A stretch of 58,074 nucleotides of DNA, from the NCBI RefSeq assembly GCF_004028155.1, contig NZ_SBII01000019.1:1-58074 (forward strand), read 5' to 3'. The notes under the pieces were generated by a model that saw only the letters and a list, made by a program, of their open reading frames with translations, had not been told where the DNA came from and did not search any database. This DNA is from Flavobacterium cerinum (GTDB taxonomy: Bacteria > Bacteroidota > Bacteroidia > Flavobacteriales > Flavobacteriaceae). Each line of letters begins with the position of its first letter. The first letter of the stretch is position 1. Of the stretch, positions 37,014-45,815 are shown in pieces. A program made the position numbers and the translations under genes.

Positions 37014-37175
37014 ATAAATATTTAACAATTTTCCGAATTATAACCTATTAATTTAGTAACGTTTATATCTTGTAATAAAAACACAACCTCCCGCTATAGC
37101 AGTAAAACAGGTGCTTCAGCTATCATTTACCACCTACAATTATCCCTTATTTAGATAATTATTTAAAAAATAAAT

Positions 37176-37202
37176 ATACTTAAAATAATTCATTTTAAGT
37201 AT
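37176..37202. promoter_or_regulatory. Perfect 11-bp inverted repeat upstream of the Kdp response regulator
   Basis: ATACTTAAAAT (37176-37186) and ATTTTAAGTAT (37192-37202) are separated by 5 bp. The centre is about 58 bp upstream of the implied transcript start near 37247, a normal distance for an activator or repressor dimer. It lies in the gap between the divergent OmpA-family gene and the regulator gene. Confidence 0.5.
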
Positions 37203-37234
37203 TCAGAAAAAGAATAGCGGATATGCAAAAAGAA

Positions 37235-37242
37235 TAACTTTG
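37235..37242 (+). promoter_or_regulatory. Candidate -7 element of the Kdp response-regulator gene
   Basis: TAACTTTG fits TAnnTTTG and lies 15 bp before the GTG start at 37258. No -33 TTG is seen, consistent with a promoter that needs an activator, possibly at the 37176-37202 palindrome. Confidence 0.45.
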
Positions 37243-37257
37243 TAAAAAAATTATGCC

Positions 37258-38610
37258 GTGAAAAAGATCCTGATCATAGATGACGAAGAAAAACTAAGAA
37301 CTTTAATGGCCAGAATTATTGGTCTTGAAGGCTTTGAAGTACTACAGGCAGGCGACTGCAAAACGGGATTAAAAAAACTGGATCAGCAGGATATTGATGT
37401 TGTATTATGCGATGTAAAGCTACCGGATGGTAATGGCGTAGATATGGCCGGACAAATAAAAGCCAAATCTCCTAATACCGAAGTAATCCTTTTAACTGCC
37501 TACGGTAATATTCCCGATGGTGTTCAGGCAATAAAGAACGGAGCCTTTGATTATATCATAAAAGGCGACGACAACAATAAAATTATACCCCTTATACACC
37601 GTGCACTCGAAAAGGCAGCTTTATCGCAAAGAGTACAGCAGCTCGAAGAAAAGTTAGGTAATAAATATTCTTTTGACGGAATTATAGGCAATTCAAAAGC
37701 TTTACTTGAAACTATAGACCTTGCTAAAAAAGTGGCGGTAACAGACACTACCGTACTACTTACCGGAGAAACAGGAACGGGTAAAGAAGTTTTTGCACAG
37801 GCAATCCATCAGGCAAGCAATAGAAACAATAAAAATTTCATTGCAATTAACTGTTCGGCATTTAGCCATGATCTATTGGAGAGCGAAATGTTTGGCCATA
37901 AGGCAGGAGCTTTTACCGGAGCTATGAAAGATAAAAAAGGTTTGTTTGAAGAGGCGAACAACGGAACGATATTTCTTGACGAAGTAGGCGAAATGGCACT
38001 CGACTTACAGGCAAAGCTGTTACGGGTTATAGAAAACGGAGAATTCATTAAAGTTGGTGAAAGTAAAGTCACTAAAGTTAATGTTAGGATTGTTACGGCA
38101 ACCAACAGAAATCTTACTACCGAGATCGAAGCAGGTCATTTTAGGCAGGATCTTTATTACCGACTTTCGGTATTTAGTATACAGCTGCCTTCTCTTCGTG
38201 AGCGTGTTGCCGATATAGAAACGCTGGCGCTTTACTATCTTAAACAATTTGCTCTTAAAACCAATAAGAAACTACAAGGCACCTCTCCCGAATTTATATC
38301 ACTCTTAAAAATGCACCAATGGCCGGGCAACATCCGTGAGCTTAAAAATGTAATTGAACGCAGCGTGATATTAGAAAACAGCAATCTCCTTACTCCTTCC
38401 AGCCTTCCGCTCGAAATTCAATATGCCCAAGGAGAATCAATAAAGAGTGATAGTAAAGTACTATCAGCTTTTTCACTGGCATCTGCCGAAAAAATACATA
38501 TCCGTAAAGTGTTTAACCATACCGATGGCAATAAGACCGAAACGGCAAAACTGCTCAACATAGCGCTAACAACGCTTTACCGCAAGCTGGAAGAATACCA
38601 GATCTCTTAA
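37258..38610 (+). CDS. Sigma-54-dependent NtrC-type response regulator of the Kdp locus
   Basis: 450 aa from a GTG start (the ATG at 37253 runs into a stop after two codons). The receiver domain (1-120) has 'IIDDEEK' and phospho-acceptor D52 in 'LCDVKLPDG'. The AAA+ domain (about 140-370) has Walker A 'GETGTGKE' (170-177) and the sigma-54 contact loop GAFTGA (217-222). The C-terminal Fis-type helix-turn-helix is 'NKTETAKLLNIALTTLYRKL'. Its place directly before the Kdp genes, with a sensor and a kinase at the far end and no KdpE-type OmpR regulator, makes it the probable Kdp regulator. It has its own terminator at 38637-38665, so Kdp genes are separately transcribed. Confidence 0.93.
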   Translation: MKKILIIDDEEKLRTLMARIIGLEGFEVLQAGDCKTGLKKLDQQDIDVVLCDVKLPDGNGVDMAGQIKAKSPNTEVILLTAYGNIPDGVQAIKNGAFDYIIKGDDNNKIIPLIHRALEKAALSQRVQQLEEKLGNKYSFDGIIGNSKALLETIDLAKKVAVTDTTVLLTGETGTGKEVFAQAIHQASNRNNKNFIAINCSAFSHDLLESEMFGHKAGAFTGAMKDKKGLFEEANNGTIFLDEVGEMALDLQAKLLRVIENGEFIKVGESKVTKVNVRIVTATNRNLTTEIEAGHFRQDLYYRLSVFSIQLPSLRERVADIETLALYYLKQFALKTNKKLQGTSPEFISLLKMHQWPGNIRELKNVIERSVILENSNLLTPSSLPLEIQYAQGESIKSDSKVLSAFSLASAEKIHIRKVFNHTDGNKTETAKLLNIALTTLYRKLEEYQIS

Positions 38611-38636
38611 ATAAACCTACCGTTTTGATATACCTA

Positions 38637-38665
38637 CCCTTTCATTTTGAAAGGGTTTTTTATTT
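38637..38665 (+). terminator. Terminator of the response-regulator gene
   Basis: CCCTTTC (38637-38643), a 5-nt loop and GAAAGGG (38649-38655) are followed by TTTTTTATTTT. It separates the regulator transcript from the kdp transcript and rules out translation of a longer frame starting at 38625. Confidence 0.9.
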
Positions 38666-38681
38666 TGGCACGAAGCCAAAA
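38663..38681. promoter_or_regulatory. Inverted repeat ahead of the kdp transcript
   Basis: TTTTGGC-ACGAA-GCCAAAA, perfect 7-bp arms, 100-118 bp before the first kdp-linked gene. It contains TGGCACG, the sigma-54 -24 half-consensus, but the -12 half (TTGC) is missing at the correct spacing. It may be an upstream site for the NtrC-type regulator. Confidence 0.4.
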
Positions 38682-38780
38682 ATACAATATCTCCATATAT
38701 ATCAACAACTTAAGCTAACATCACGATTACAGGTACATTATTTGGCATTAGTGGTAAGAACACAAAAATTTAATGTCAAA

Positions 38781-39062
38781 ATGAAAAACAAAGTCGTGAC
38801 TGTTTACAACCAGGCACAAAAATTTGCCGAGATCACAAAAACCCTGATCATCAAGGGGAATATCTTAAGAGCAAAAAAATGCCTTGCAGTAGCCGAAAAA
38901 ATGATGCTTACAGGCAGCGCCGAAACGAAGAACGCAATTAGTAATGTGTATGTCTATTCGGTTTCCTCTTTCATGGAACTGCACAATTGCAGTATTGCCA
39001 ATTTATTCCCTGTATCACTTCGTAAAGAATACCTAAAGCAAATTAATGCTTCGGGAGTTTAA
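38781..39062 (+). CDS. Conserved-looking 93-aa protein at the head of the kdp operon, unknown function
   Basis: The ATG at 38781 is chosen; the longer frame begins inside the terminator hairpin. The protein is basic and helical: 'VVTVYNQAQKFAEITKTLII', then 'GNILRAKKCLAVAEKMMLTG', and ends in 'SLRKEYLKQINASGV'. There is no signal peptide and no transmembrane helix. I do not recognise a characterised family. Its place 18 bp before a membrane peptide and KdpF, under the same presumed promoter, points to a role in Kdp control or assembly. Confidence 0.7.
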   Translation: MKNKVVTVYNQAQKFAEITKTLIIKGNILRAKKCLAVAEKMMLTGSAETKNAISNVYVYSVSSFMELHNCSIANLFPVSLRKEYLKQINASGV

Positions 39063-39080
39063 ATTTTAATTTTCTACACT

Positions 39081-39167
39081 ATGGTACTAACACTGATTTT
39101 AATAGCAACGGGCATTGTATTATTTGCCATCTGTTTTAAATCCATTGATTATTTTGATAAAATCTAA
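39081..39167 (+). CDS. 28-aa single-helix membrane peptide upstream of kdpF
   Basis: ATG at 39081 to TAA at 39165-39167. The peptide is one hydrophobic helix (MVLTLILIATGIVLFAICF) followed by a short polar tail KSIDYFDKI. It differs from KdpF, which is encoded 5 bp downstream, but has the same design: a single transmembrane span with a short charged C-terminus. Its conservation beyond this window cannot be checked here. It may be a second small subunit of the Kdp complex. Confidence 0.7.
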   Translation: MVLTLILIATGIVLFAICFKSIDYFDKI

Positions 39168-39172
39168 ATCCT

Positions 39173-39250
39173 ATGACCGCACTATTTATAATTGCATTAG
39201 CCGTCTTTGTGTACGTGTGCTATGTACTAATCAAGCCCGAAAAGTTTTAA
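39173..39250 (+). CDS. kdpF: K+-transporting ATPase small subunit KdpF
   Basis: 25 aa: a single helix (FIIALAVFVYVCYVLI) ending in KPEKF. The 'Y.L..PE.F' end is the KdpF signature, and the gene lies 21 bp before kdpA as in other kdp operons. KdpF stabilises the KdpABC complex in the inner membrane. Confidence 0.9.
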   Translation: MTALFIIALAVFVYVCYVLIKPEKF

Positions 39251-39271
39251 CCCCTTAAAGTATATAATCTA

Positions 39272-40960
39272 ATGAATACAGAAATATTGGGTATTGTGGC
39301 AATGTTTATCATTACCTTATTATTATCCATTCCCTTTGGAAGATACATTGCAAAAGTTTACCACGGCGACAAGACACTTCTTGATCCTATATTTAACCCT
39401 ATTGAAAAACTGTTCTATCGTTTTAGCGGTATAGACCACTTAAAAGAAATGAATTGGAAACAGCATTTAAAAACAATGCTGATTATTAATGTGGTTTGGT
39501 TTCTTTTAGGAATGCTGATACTGATGTGCCAGGGATGGCTGCCACTAAACCCGGACAACAACCCAAACATGTCGCCCGACCTGGCTTTTAACTCTACCAT
39601 TTCCTTTGTTGTAAACTGTAATTTACAGCATTATTCAGGAGAAAGCGGTGTAAGCTACTTAAGCCAGCTCTTTTTAATGTTCCTGCAATTTGTATCGGCA
39701 GGTATTGGCCTTGCAGCTGCAGCTGTTTTATTTAATGCTCTAAGAGAAAGAGCTACCGATAAACTGGGTAACTTTTACAATTACTTTATAAAATCATGTA
39801 CCCGTATTTTACTACCGGTAGCGCTAATTGTAGCAGCTGTACTTGTATTTAACGGTACGCCAATGACCTTTGACGGAAAACAGGATATGACTACCCTTCA
39901 AGGAGATAGTGTTCAGGTTTCTACCGGACCGGTGGCAGCGTTTGTTGCTATTAAACACGTAGGTACAAATGGTGGTGGTTTCTTTGGAGCCAACTCTGCT
40001 CATCCATTCGAAAACCCTAACTACCTTACTAATATGGTAGAAATGATCGCCCAGATGATCATACCGTTTGCCATGATATTTGCCTTAGGTTTTTACCTGA
40101 AAAGAAGGAAACTATCTTATATGATATTTGGTGTAATGACCATAGGTTTCTTACTCCTTACAGTACCAACAGTTATGGCCGAAATGAATGCCAACCCTGC
40201 AATACATCAAATGGGTATAGATACGTCGGCTGGTGCGAGTGAAGGTAAAGAAGTGCGGATTGGTGCTCCTGCTTCGGGCTACTGGAGTATTGCTACAACA
40301 GTAATATCTACAGGGTCTGTAAATTCAATGCACGATAGTGCGATGCCATTATCGGGGATGATGCAGCTGCTTGCCATGATGGTGAACTGCTTTTATGGCG
40401 GCTGTGGTGTAGGGATACTTAACTTTTATATCTTTATTATACTTGCCGTATTTATAAGCGGACTCATGGTAGGACGTACTCCTGAATTTTTAGGCAAGAA
40501 GATCGAAGCACGTGAAATGAAAATTGCCATGATCGTCGCCTTACTGCATACCTTACTTATATTATCGGGTACTGCACTTTCAACTGCATTTTCAGAATAT
40601 GGCGCCAGCACACTGAATAATCCCGGATTCCATGGATTTAGTGAGATACTGTATGAGTTTACCTCATCGGCAGCAAATAATGGTAGTGGTTTTGAAGGAC
40701 TGGGTGATAACAACCCTTGGTGGAACATCACAACAGGTTTTGTATTACTGTTATCACGATTCCTGCCTATCATTGGCCCATTAGCTATAGCAGGTATATT
40801 GGCAGGTAAAAAACACGTACCGGAAAGTGCAGGTACACTTAAGACAGATACTTCCACTTTTGGCCTTATGGTTTTTGCAGTGATCTTTATTATTGCTGCC
40901 CTATCCTTCTTCCCTGCCCTGGCTTTAGGCCCTATAGCAGAATACTTTTCACTTGCTTAA
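39272..40960 (+). CDS. kdpA: K+-transporting ATPase subunit KdpA
   Basis: 562 aa, close to the 557 of E. coli KdpA. About ten transmembrane helices and the four K+ filter loops are recognisable, including 'VVNCNLQHYSGESGVSYLSQ' and 'IKHVGTNGGGFFGANSAHPF', and in the C-terminal half 'SSAANNGSGFEGLGDNNPWW'. It is the potassium-binding channel-like subunit of the high-affinity KdpFABC pump. kdpB starts 14 bp downstream. Confidence 0.98.
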   Translation: MNTEILGIVAMFIITLLLSIPFGRYIAKVYHGDKTLLDPIFNPIEKLFYRFSGIDHLKEMNWKQHLKTMLIINVVWFLLGMLILMCQGWLPLNPDNNPNMSPDLAFNSTISFVVNCNLQHYSGESGVSYLSQLFLMFLQFVSAGIGLAAAAVLFNALRERATDKLGNFYNYFIKSCTRILLPVALIVAAVLVFNGTPMTFDGKQDMTTLQGDSVQVSTGPVAAFVAIKHVGTNGGGFFGANSAHPFENPNYLTNMVEMIAQMIIPFAMIFALGFYLKRRKLSYMIFGVMTIGFLLLTVPTVMAEMNANPAIHQMGIDTSAGASEGKEVRIGAPASGYWSIATTVISTGSVNSMHDSAMPLSGMMQLLAMMVNCFYGGCGVGILNFYIFIILAVFISGLMVGRTPEFLGKKIEAREMKIAMIVALLHTLLILSGTALSTAFSEYGASTLNNPGFHGFSEILYEFTSSAANNGSGFEGLGDNNPWWNITTGFVLLLSRFLPIIGPLAIAGILAGKKHVPESAGTLKTDTSTFGLMVFAVIFIIAALSFFPALALGPIAEYFSLA

Positions 40961-40974
40961 TAAATTAACGTAAC

Positions 40975-43011
40975 ATGAAAACCCAAAATAAATCACTCTT
41001 TCAAAAAGAACTGGTGCTCGAAGCATTGAAACAGTCTTTTGTGAAACTTAATCCTAAGATACTCTTTCGTAACCCCATAATGTTCACGGTAGAAATAGGT
41101 ACAGCAGTAATGTTCTTTGTATGCCTGTGGATACTAAGCGGTGAACAAAGCCAGGGAAGTTTTGCCTACAACTTTGTAATATTCCTTGTATTGCTGTTTA
41201 CTCTTTTATTTGCCAATTTTGCCGAAGCCATTGCCGAAGCACGTGGTAAAGCACAAGCCGACAGCCTTAGAAAAACAAGGGAAGAAACTCCAGCCAAAAA
41301 GATATTCCCTATAGGTGATATTTACATGGACGAGATAACTGTAGTACCTTCATCATCCTTAGTAAAAGGAGATGTGTTTATCTGTGAAGCAGGCGATATT
41401 ATCCCAACTGATGGCGAAATCATTGAAGGTATTGCTACTATAGATGAAAGTGCCATTACCGGAGAAAGTGCTCCTGTTATTCGTGAGGCGGGTGGCGATA
41501 AAAGCTCTGTTACTGGAGGTACAAAAGTATTGTCAGACAAGATAAAAGTACAGGTTACTACTGAGCCAGGTGAAAGTTTCCTTGATAAAATGATTGCTCT
41601 TGTAGAAGGTGCATCACGTCAAAAAACACCTAATGAAATAGCACTTACTATACTGCTTGCAGGCTTTACACTGGTATTTGTTATTGTGTGTATTACCCTG
41701 AAACCTTTTGCAGATTTTGCTAATGCTCCTATAACTATAGCTGCATTTATATCCTTATTTGTTTGTCTTATTCCTACCACTATTGGAGGATTACTATCAG
41801 CTATTGGAATAGCGGGTATGGACAGGGCTTTGCGTGCCAATGTAATTACAAAATCAGGTAAAGCGGTAGAAACTGCCGGAGATATAGATGTGCTGTTGCT
41901 TGACAAAACGGGTACTATAACTATAGGGAACCGTAAAGCGACCCACTTCTATGCTGTAGAAGGCGTTGACGAAAAACGTTTTATTGAAGCTGCTGTACTA
42001 AGCTCATTAGCCGACCAAACACCTGAGGGTAAATCAATCATTGAGCTTGCCGGTGTAGATCCAGGATTCCAGGTTAAAAACTCGGTGTTTATAAAATTCA
42101 CTGCCGAAACCAGAAGCTCTGGTGTTGATATGGACAACAGGCGTATTCGTAAAGGTGCATCAGACGCTATTAAGAATATAGTAGAAAAAAGCGGTAATCA
42201 CTTTCCACAGATGCTTGCTGACCAGGTAGCTAAAATATCAGGCAAGGGCGGTACTCCATTAGTAGTTTGCGAAAATGAACAGGCACTGGGTGTTATCGAA
42301 TTACAGGATATTATTAAGCCCGGTATTAGCGAACGTTTTGAAAGACTTAGAAAAATGGGTGTTAAAACCGTAATGGTTACGGGTGATAATCCGCTTACTG
42401 CTAAGTTTATTGCCGAAAAAGCCGGTGTAGATGATTTTATTGCCGAGGCCAAGCCCGAAGATAAAATGAACTACATAAAAGATGAGCAGATGAAAGGTAA
42501 GCTGGTTGCCATGATGGGTGACGGTACTAATGATGCTCCTGCTCTTGCACAAGCCGATGTGGGCGTTGCAATGAACAGTGGAACACAAGCAGCAAAAGAG
42601 GCCGGTAATATGGTGGATCTTGATAATGATCCTACTAAACTGATTGAAATCGTAGAGATTGGAAAGCAATTGCTTATGACAAGGGGAACGCTCACAACGT
42701 TTAGTATCGCTAATGATGTCGCTAAATATTTTGCCATAATACCGGCACTCTTTATTACTGCGATACCGGCACTGCAAGGATTAAACATTATGCATTTGCA
42801 CAGTCCGGAAAGTGCCATACTATCGGCTGTTATTTTTAATGCCGTTGTAATTCCGTTCCTTATTCCGCTTGCCTTAAAAGGTGTTGCTTATAAACCTATA
42901 GGAGCTTCTGCTCTATTGAGACGCAATCTCCTTATATATGGCCTTGGAGGTGTGATCGTACCTTTTATAGGAATAAAACTGATCGACATTGTTGTATCAC
43001 TATTTATCTAA
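40975..43011 (+). CDS. kdpB: K+-transporting ATPase ATP-binding subunit KdpB
   Basis: 678 aa. P-type ATPase motifs are all present: TGES in 'DESAITGESAPV', the phosphorylated D310 in 'LLLDKTGTITIGN', 'MVTGDNPLTAKFIAEKAGVD' and the hinge 'MMGDGTNDAPALAQADVGVA'. 'NPIMFTVEIGTAVMFF' at the N-terminus and 'ITKSGKAVETAGDIDVLLLD' match KdpB. It hydrolyses ATP to drive K+ uptake through KdpA. kdpC follows after 11 bp. Confidence 0.98.
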   Translation: MKTQNKSLFQKELVLEALKQSFVKLNPKILFRNPIMFTVEIGTAVMFFVCLWILSGEQSQGSFAYNFVIFLVLLFTLLFANFAEAIAEARGKAQADSLRKTREETPAKKIFPIGDIYMDEITVVPSSSLVKGDVFICEAGDIIPTDGEIIEGIATIDESAITGESAPVIREAGGDKSSVTGGTKVLSDKIKVQVTTEPGESFLDKMIALVEGASRQKTPNEIALTILLAGFTLVFVIVCITLKPFADFANAPITIAAFISLFVCLIPTTIGGLLSAIGIAGMDRALRANVITKSGKAVETAGDIDVLLLDKTGTITIGNRKATHFYAVEGVDEKRFIEAAVLSSLADQTPEGKSIIELAGVDPGFQVKNSVFIKFTAETRSSGVDMDNRRIRKGASDAIKNIVEKSGNHFPQMLADQVAKISGKGGTPLVVCENEQALGVIELQDIIKPGISERFERLRKMGVKTVMVTGDNPLTAKFIAEKAGVDDFIAEAKPEDKMNYIKDEQMKGKLVAMMGDGTNDAPALAQADVGVAMNSGTQAAKEAGNMVDLDNDPTKLIEIVEIGKQLLMTRGTLTTFSIANDVAKYFAIIPALFITAIPALQGLNIMHLHSPESAILSAVIFNAVVIPFLIPLALKGVAYKPIGASALLRRNLLIYGLGGVIVPFIGIKLIDIVVSLFI

Positions 43012-43022
43012 AATAAAAAATC

Positions 43023-43583
43023 ATGAAAAATACTTTTATTCAGGCTTTAAAGCTCACCATAGTCTGCCTGATCTTCTTTTCAGGAATTTATACGCTTATT
43101 ATTCTCGGGATTGCCCAACTCGCACCTAACCAGGGAAAAGGTGAAGTTATTACTGATAACGGAAAAACCTATTACGCTAATATAGGACAATCATTTACTC
43201 AGGCAGGTTATTTCAATTCGAGGCCATCGGCGGTAGCATATAATGCTGCCGGCTCCGGAGGCAGTAACAAAGGTCCATCCAATCCGGAGTACCTGGCAGA
43301 AGTGCAAAAACGAGTCGACACTTTTCTTATTCTAAACCCGGGTATCGACAAAAAAGATATTCCTGCAGATCTGGTTACTGCCAGCGGCAGCGGTCTTGAC
43401 CCAAACATCTCTGTACAGGGTGCTAAAGTACAGGTAAAGCGTATTGCTAAAGTCAGAGGTATTGAAGCATCAAAATTAGATGCTCTTATTAAGGAACAGA
43501 CAGAACAGCCCTTATTAGGAGTATTAGGTCCTCAAAAAATAAATGTATTAAAACTGAATATCGCCTTAAACAAAATTAAATAA
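43023..43583 (+). CDS. kdpC: K+-transporting ATPase subunit KdpC
   Basis: 186 aa with one N-terminal transmembrane helix (about 10-33) and a periplasmic domain. Conserved KdpC segments are 'SFTQAGYFNSRPSA', 'DLVTASGSGLDPNISVQGA' and 'LLGVLGPQKINVLKLNIAL'. It aids ATP binding and complex assembly. Its stop overlaps the start of the porin-like gene (TAATG at 43581-43585). Confidence 0.97.
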   Translation: MKNTFIQALKLTIVCLIFFSGIYTLIILGIAQLAPNQGKGEVITDNGKTYYANIGQSFTQAGYFNSRPSAVAYNAAGSGGSNKGPSNPEYLAEVQKRVDTFLILNPGIDKKDIPADLVTASGSGLDPNISVQGAKVQVKRIAKVRGIEASKLDALIKEQTEQPLLGVLGPQKINVLKLNIALNKIK

Positions 43584-44686
43584 TGAACACTAAAATTAAA
43601 TTAACCGGCTTACTATGTATGGGATTCTTTGCTATGGAAGCCCAAACCGATTCGCTTAAAACCCAAAAACAAGAACCGGTATCTCCATTAAAAATAAGCG
43701 GTTATGTAGAAGCCTATTATACATACGATTTCAACACTCCGGAAAACAATACACGTCCCGGATTTATATACTCACACAACCGCCATAACGAAGTAGCGTT
43801 AAACCTTGGTTTTATCAAAGCTAATTATGATAATGGTATGGTAAGAGGAAATCTTGCCCTGATGACAGGTTCTTACAGTAATGCTAACCTTTCTACAGAG
43901 CAAGGCGTATTAAAAAACATTTATGAAGCCAACGCCGGGGTGAAAATATCGAAAACTAAAAACCTTTGGGTAGATGCCGGTATTTTTGCATCGCATATTG
44001 GTTTTGAGAGTGCTATATCTAAAGATTGCTGGACCCTTACCAGAAGTATTCTTGCCGATAACTCTCCTTATTATGAGAGTGGTGCTAAAATATCATACAC
44101 AACAGACAGTGGAGAATGGTTTATTAGTGCCTTAGTACTTAACGGATGGCAGCGTATACAAAGAGTTGACGGAAACAAGACCCTTGCTTTTGGCCATCAG
44201 CTAACTTACAAGCCTAGCGACAAGGTAACCCTGAACAGTAGTTCATTTATTGGGAATGACAAACCCGATGCCGACAAACGCATGCGCTACTTTCATAACC
44301 TATATGGACAATTTCAGGTTTCGCAAAATTTAGGGCTAATTGCCGGATTTGATATTGGCGCAGAACAAAAGGCTAAAGAAAGTAAAAGTTACAACTGCTG
44401 GTATACTCCTATTATAATAGCCAAGTATAAACTCTCTGATAAATTATCGGTTACTGCACGTGGCGAATATTATTCAGATGATAAAGGTGTTATTATCGCA
44501 ACCGAAACACCTAATGGATTTAAGACCTTTGGATATTCACTAAATTTGGATTACAGTATTCACGATAATGTAATGTGGAGAATTGAAGGAAGGAGCCTGA
44601 ACAGCAAAGACGATATTTTTGTTAGAAATGCCGGAGCTGTGAATAATAACGTATTTGTAACTACATCACTTGCAATTTCATTTTAA
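43583..44686 (+). CDS. Outer-membrane beta-barrel (porin-like) protein within the kdp operon
   Basis: 367 aa. A signal peptide (MNTKIKLTGLLCMGFFAMEAQ) precedes a beta-barrel with alternating aromatic strands ('SGYVEAYYTYDF', 'GLIAGFDIGAEQ') and a final strand 'NNVFVTTSLAISF' ending in F, the usual outer-membrane C-terminus. It resembles the BBP2 group of putative porins. Its genes overlap kdpC and the sensor gene by single-base TAATG junctions, so it is an integral part of the operon. A role in passing K+ across the outer membrane is a reasonable inference, not shown. Confidence 0.85.
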   Translation: MNTKIKLTGLLCMGFFAMEAQTDSLKTQKQEPVSPLKISGYVEAYYTYDFNTPENNTRPGFIYSHNRHNEVALNLGFIKANYDNGMVRGNLALMTGSYSNANLSTEQGVLKNIYEANAGVKISKTKNLWVDAGIFASHIGFESAISKDCWTLTRSILADNSPYYESGAKISYTTDSGEWFISALVLNGWQRIQRVDGNKTLAFGHQLTYKPSDKVTLNSSSFIGNDKPDADKRMRYFHNLYGQFQVSQNLGLIAGFDIGAEQKAKESKSYNCWYTPIIIAKYKLSDKLSVTARGEYYSDDKGVIIATETPNGFKTFGYSLNLDYSIHDNVMWRIEGRSLNSKDDIFVRNAGAVNNNVFVTTSLAISF

Positions 44687-45813
44687 TGAACAGCGAAAGA
44701 GATAATAATGCCAAACACTTTCTTGATCTTATCAAGAAATCCAGAAGAGGCAAGTTTAAAGTCTACATCGGCATGAGTGCCGGTGTAGGCAAAACTTTTC
44801 GTATGCTGCAGGAAGCACATTCACTTTTGCGTAATGGCATAGATGTAAAAGTTGGATTCATAGAAACACATAACCGTAAAGAAACCCATGATCTTTTAGA
44901 CGGACTGCCCATTGTACCCAAAAGATCACTTTTTTATAAAGGAAAACATCTTGAGGAAATGGACCTTCAGGCTATAATTAATCTTCGTCCAGAAGTAGTA
45001 ATTGTAGATGAGCTCGCTCACACTAATATAGAAGGAAGTAAAAACGAAAAACGCTGGCAGGATGTTATGGAGATCCTTGATGCCGGCATTAATGTTATTA
45101 GTGCGGTTAATATTCAGCATATAGAAAGCCTAAATGACAATGTAAAAGAAATTACAGGTATTGAGGTAAAAGAACGAATTCCCGACAGTGTACTTAAAGC
45201 TGCAGATGAAGTTGTAAATATTGACCTTACCGCCGATGAACTTATCATAAGGCTTAAAGAAGGGAAAATTTATACTGAAGACAAGATCCAGTCTGCCCTA
45301 AAAAACTTTTTTAAGTCGGATCACATACTACAGCTCAGAGAACTTGCCCTTAAAGAAGTGGCCAGCCAGGTAGAACGCAAAGTAGAAAATGAAGTTACCG
45401 GCAATAACAATTTTAAGCACGAACGTTTTATTGCCTGCATTAGCAGTAATCCTAAAACGGCCAAAACCGTGATTCGTAAAACAGCCCGACTTGCCAATTA
45501 CTATCACAGCAAATGGTTTGTACTCTATGTACAAACTCCAAAAGAAAGCAGCGACAAAATTCCGCTGGATAAACAGCGTCATCTTATCAATAATTTTAAA
45601 CTGGCTACAGAACTGGGCGCTGAGGTTATTAAGGTAGAAAATACCAGTGTAGCGAGAGCCATTACCCAACAGGCCGAAGCTTTGAAAGCAACCACTATAT
45701 GTATTGGAAAACCAAGGCTGACATTAGTCAAGGTTATTTTATCTACAAACATTTTCAACGAGCTATTAAATAAATTATCTTCGAGTGATATTGACTTAAT
45801 CATTCTGTCATAA
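44686..45813 (+). CDS. kdpD: KdpD N-terminal sensor half (KdpD domain plus Usp domain), no kinase
   Basis: 375 aa. The KdpD domain (about 15-225) has the Walker A-like 'GMSAGVGKTFRML' (about 29-41), 'DGLPIVPKR' and the hallmark 'VIVDELAHTN'. A universal-stress-protein-like domain (about 245-370) follows with 'VIRKTARLANYYHSKWFVLY'. The DUF4118 membrane block and the histidine kinase of E. coli KdpD (894 aa) are absent; instead a separate kinase gene starts 2 bp after the stop. This is a natural split of KdpD, not a frameshift, because the kinase has its own membrane and HAMP segments. It overlaps the porin-like gene at TAATG. Confidence 0.93.
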   Translation: MNSERDNNAKHFLDLIKKSRRGKFKVYIGMSAGVGKTFRMLQEAHSLLRNGIDVKVGFIETHNRKETHDLLDGLPIVPKRSLFYKGKHLEEMDLQAIINLRPEVVIVDELAHTNIEGSKNEKRWQDVMEILDAGINVISAVNIQHIESLNDNVKEITGIEVKERIPDSVLKAADEVVNIDLTADELIIRLKEGKIYTEDKIQSALKNFFKSDHILQLRELALKEVASQVERKVENEVTGNNNFKHERFIACISSNPKTAKTVIRKTARLANYYHSKWFVLYVQTPKESSDKIPLDKQRHLINNFKLATELGAEVIKVENTSVARAITQQAEALKATTICIGKPRLTLVKVILSTNIFNELLNKLSSSDIDLIILS

Positions 45814-45815
45814 CC

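Noticed and set aside
38625..38780. N-terminal extension of the 93-aa kdp-linked protein to 38625
   Set aside because: The extended start lies just before and runs through the terminator hairpin at 38637-38665, and the extra residues have no coding character.
38655..38780. Sigma-54 -24/-12 promoter for the kdp operon
   Set aside because: TGGCACG at 38666 and TTGGCA near 38750 fit only the -24 half; the GC of the -12 element is absent at the required spacing in both cases.
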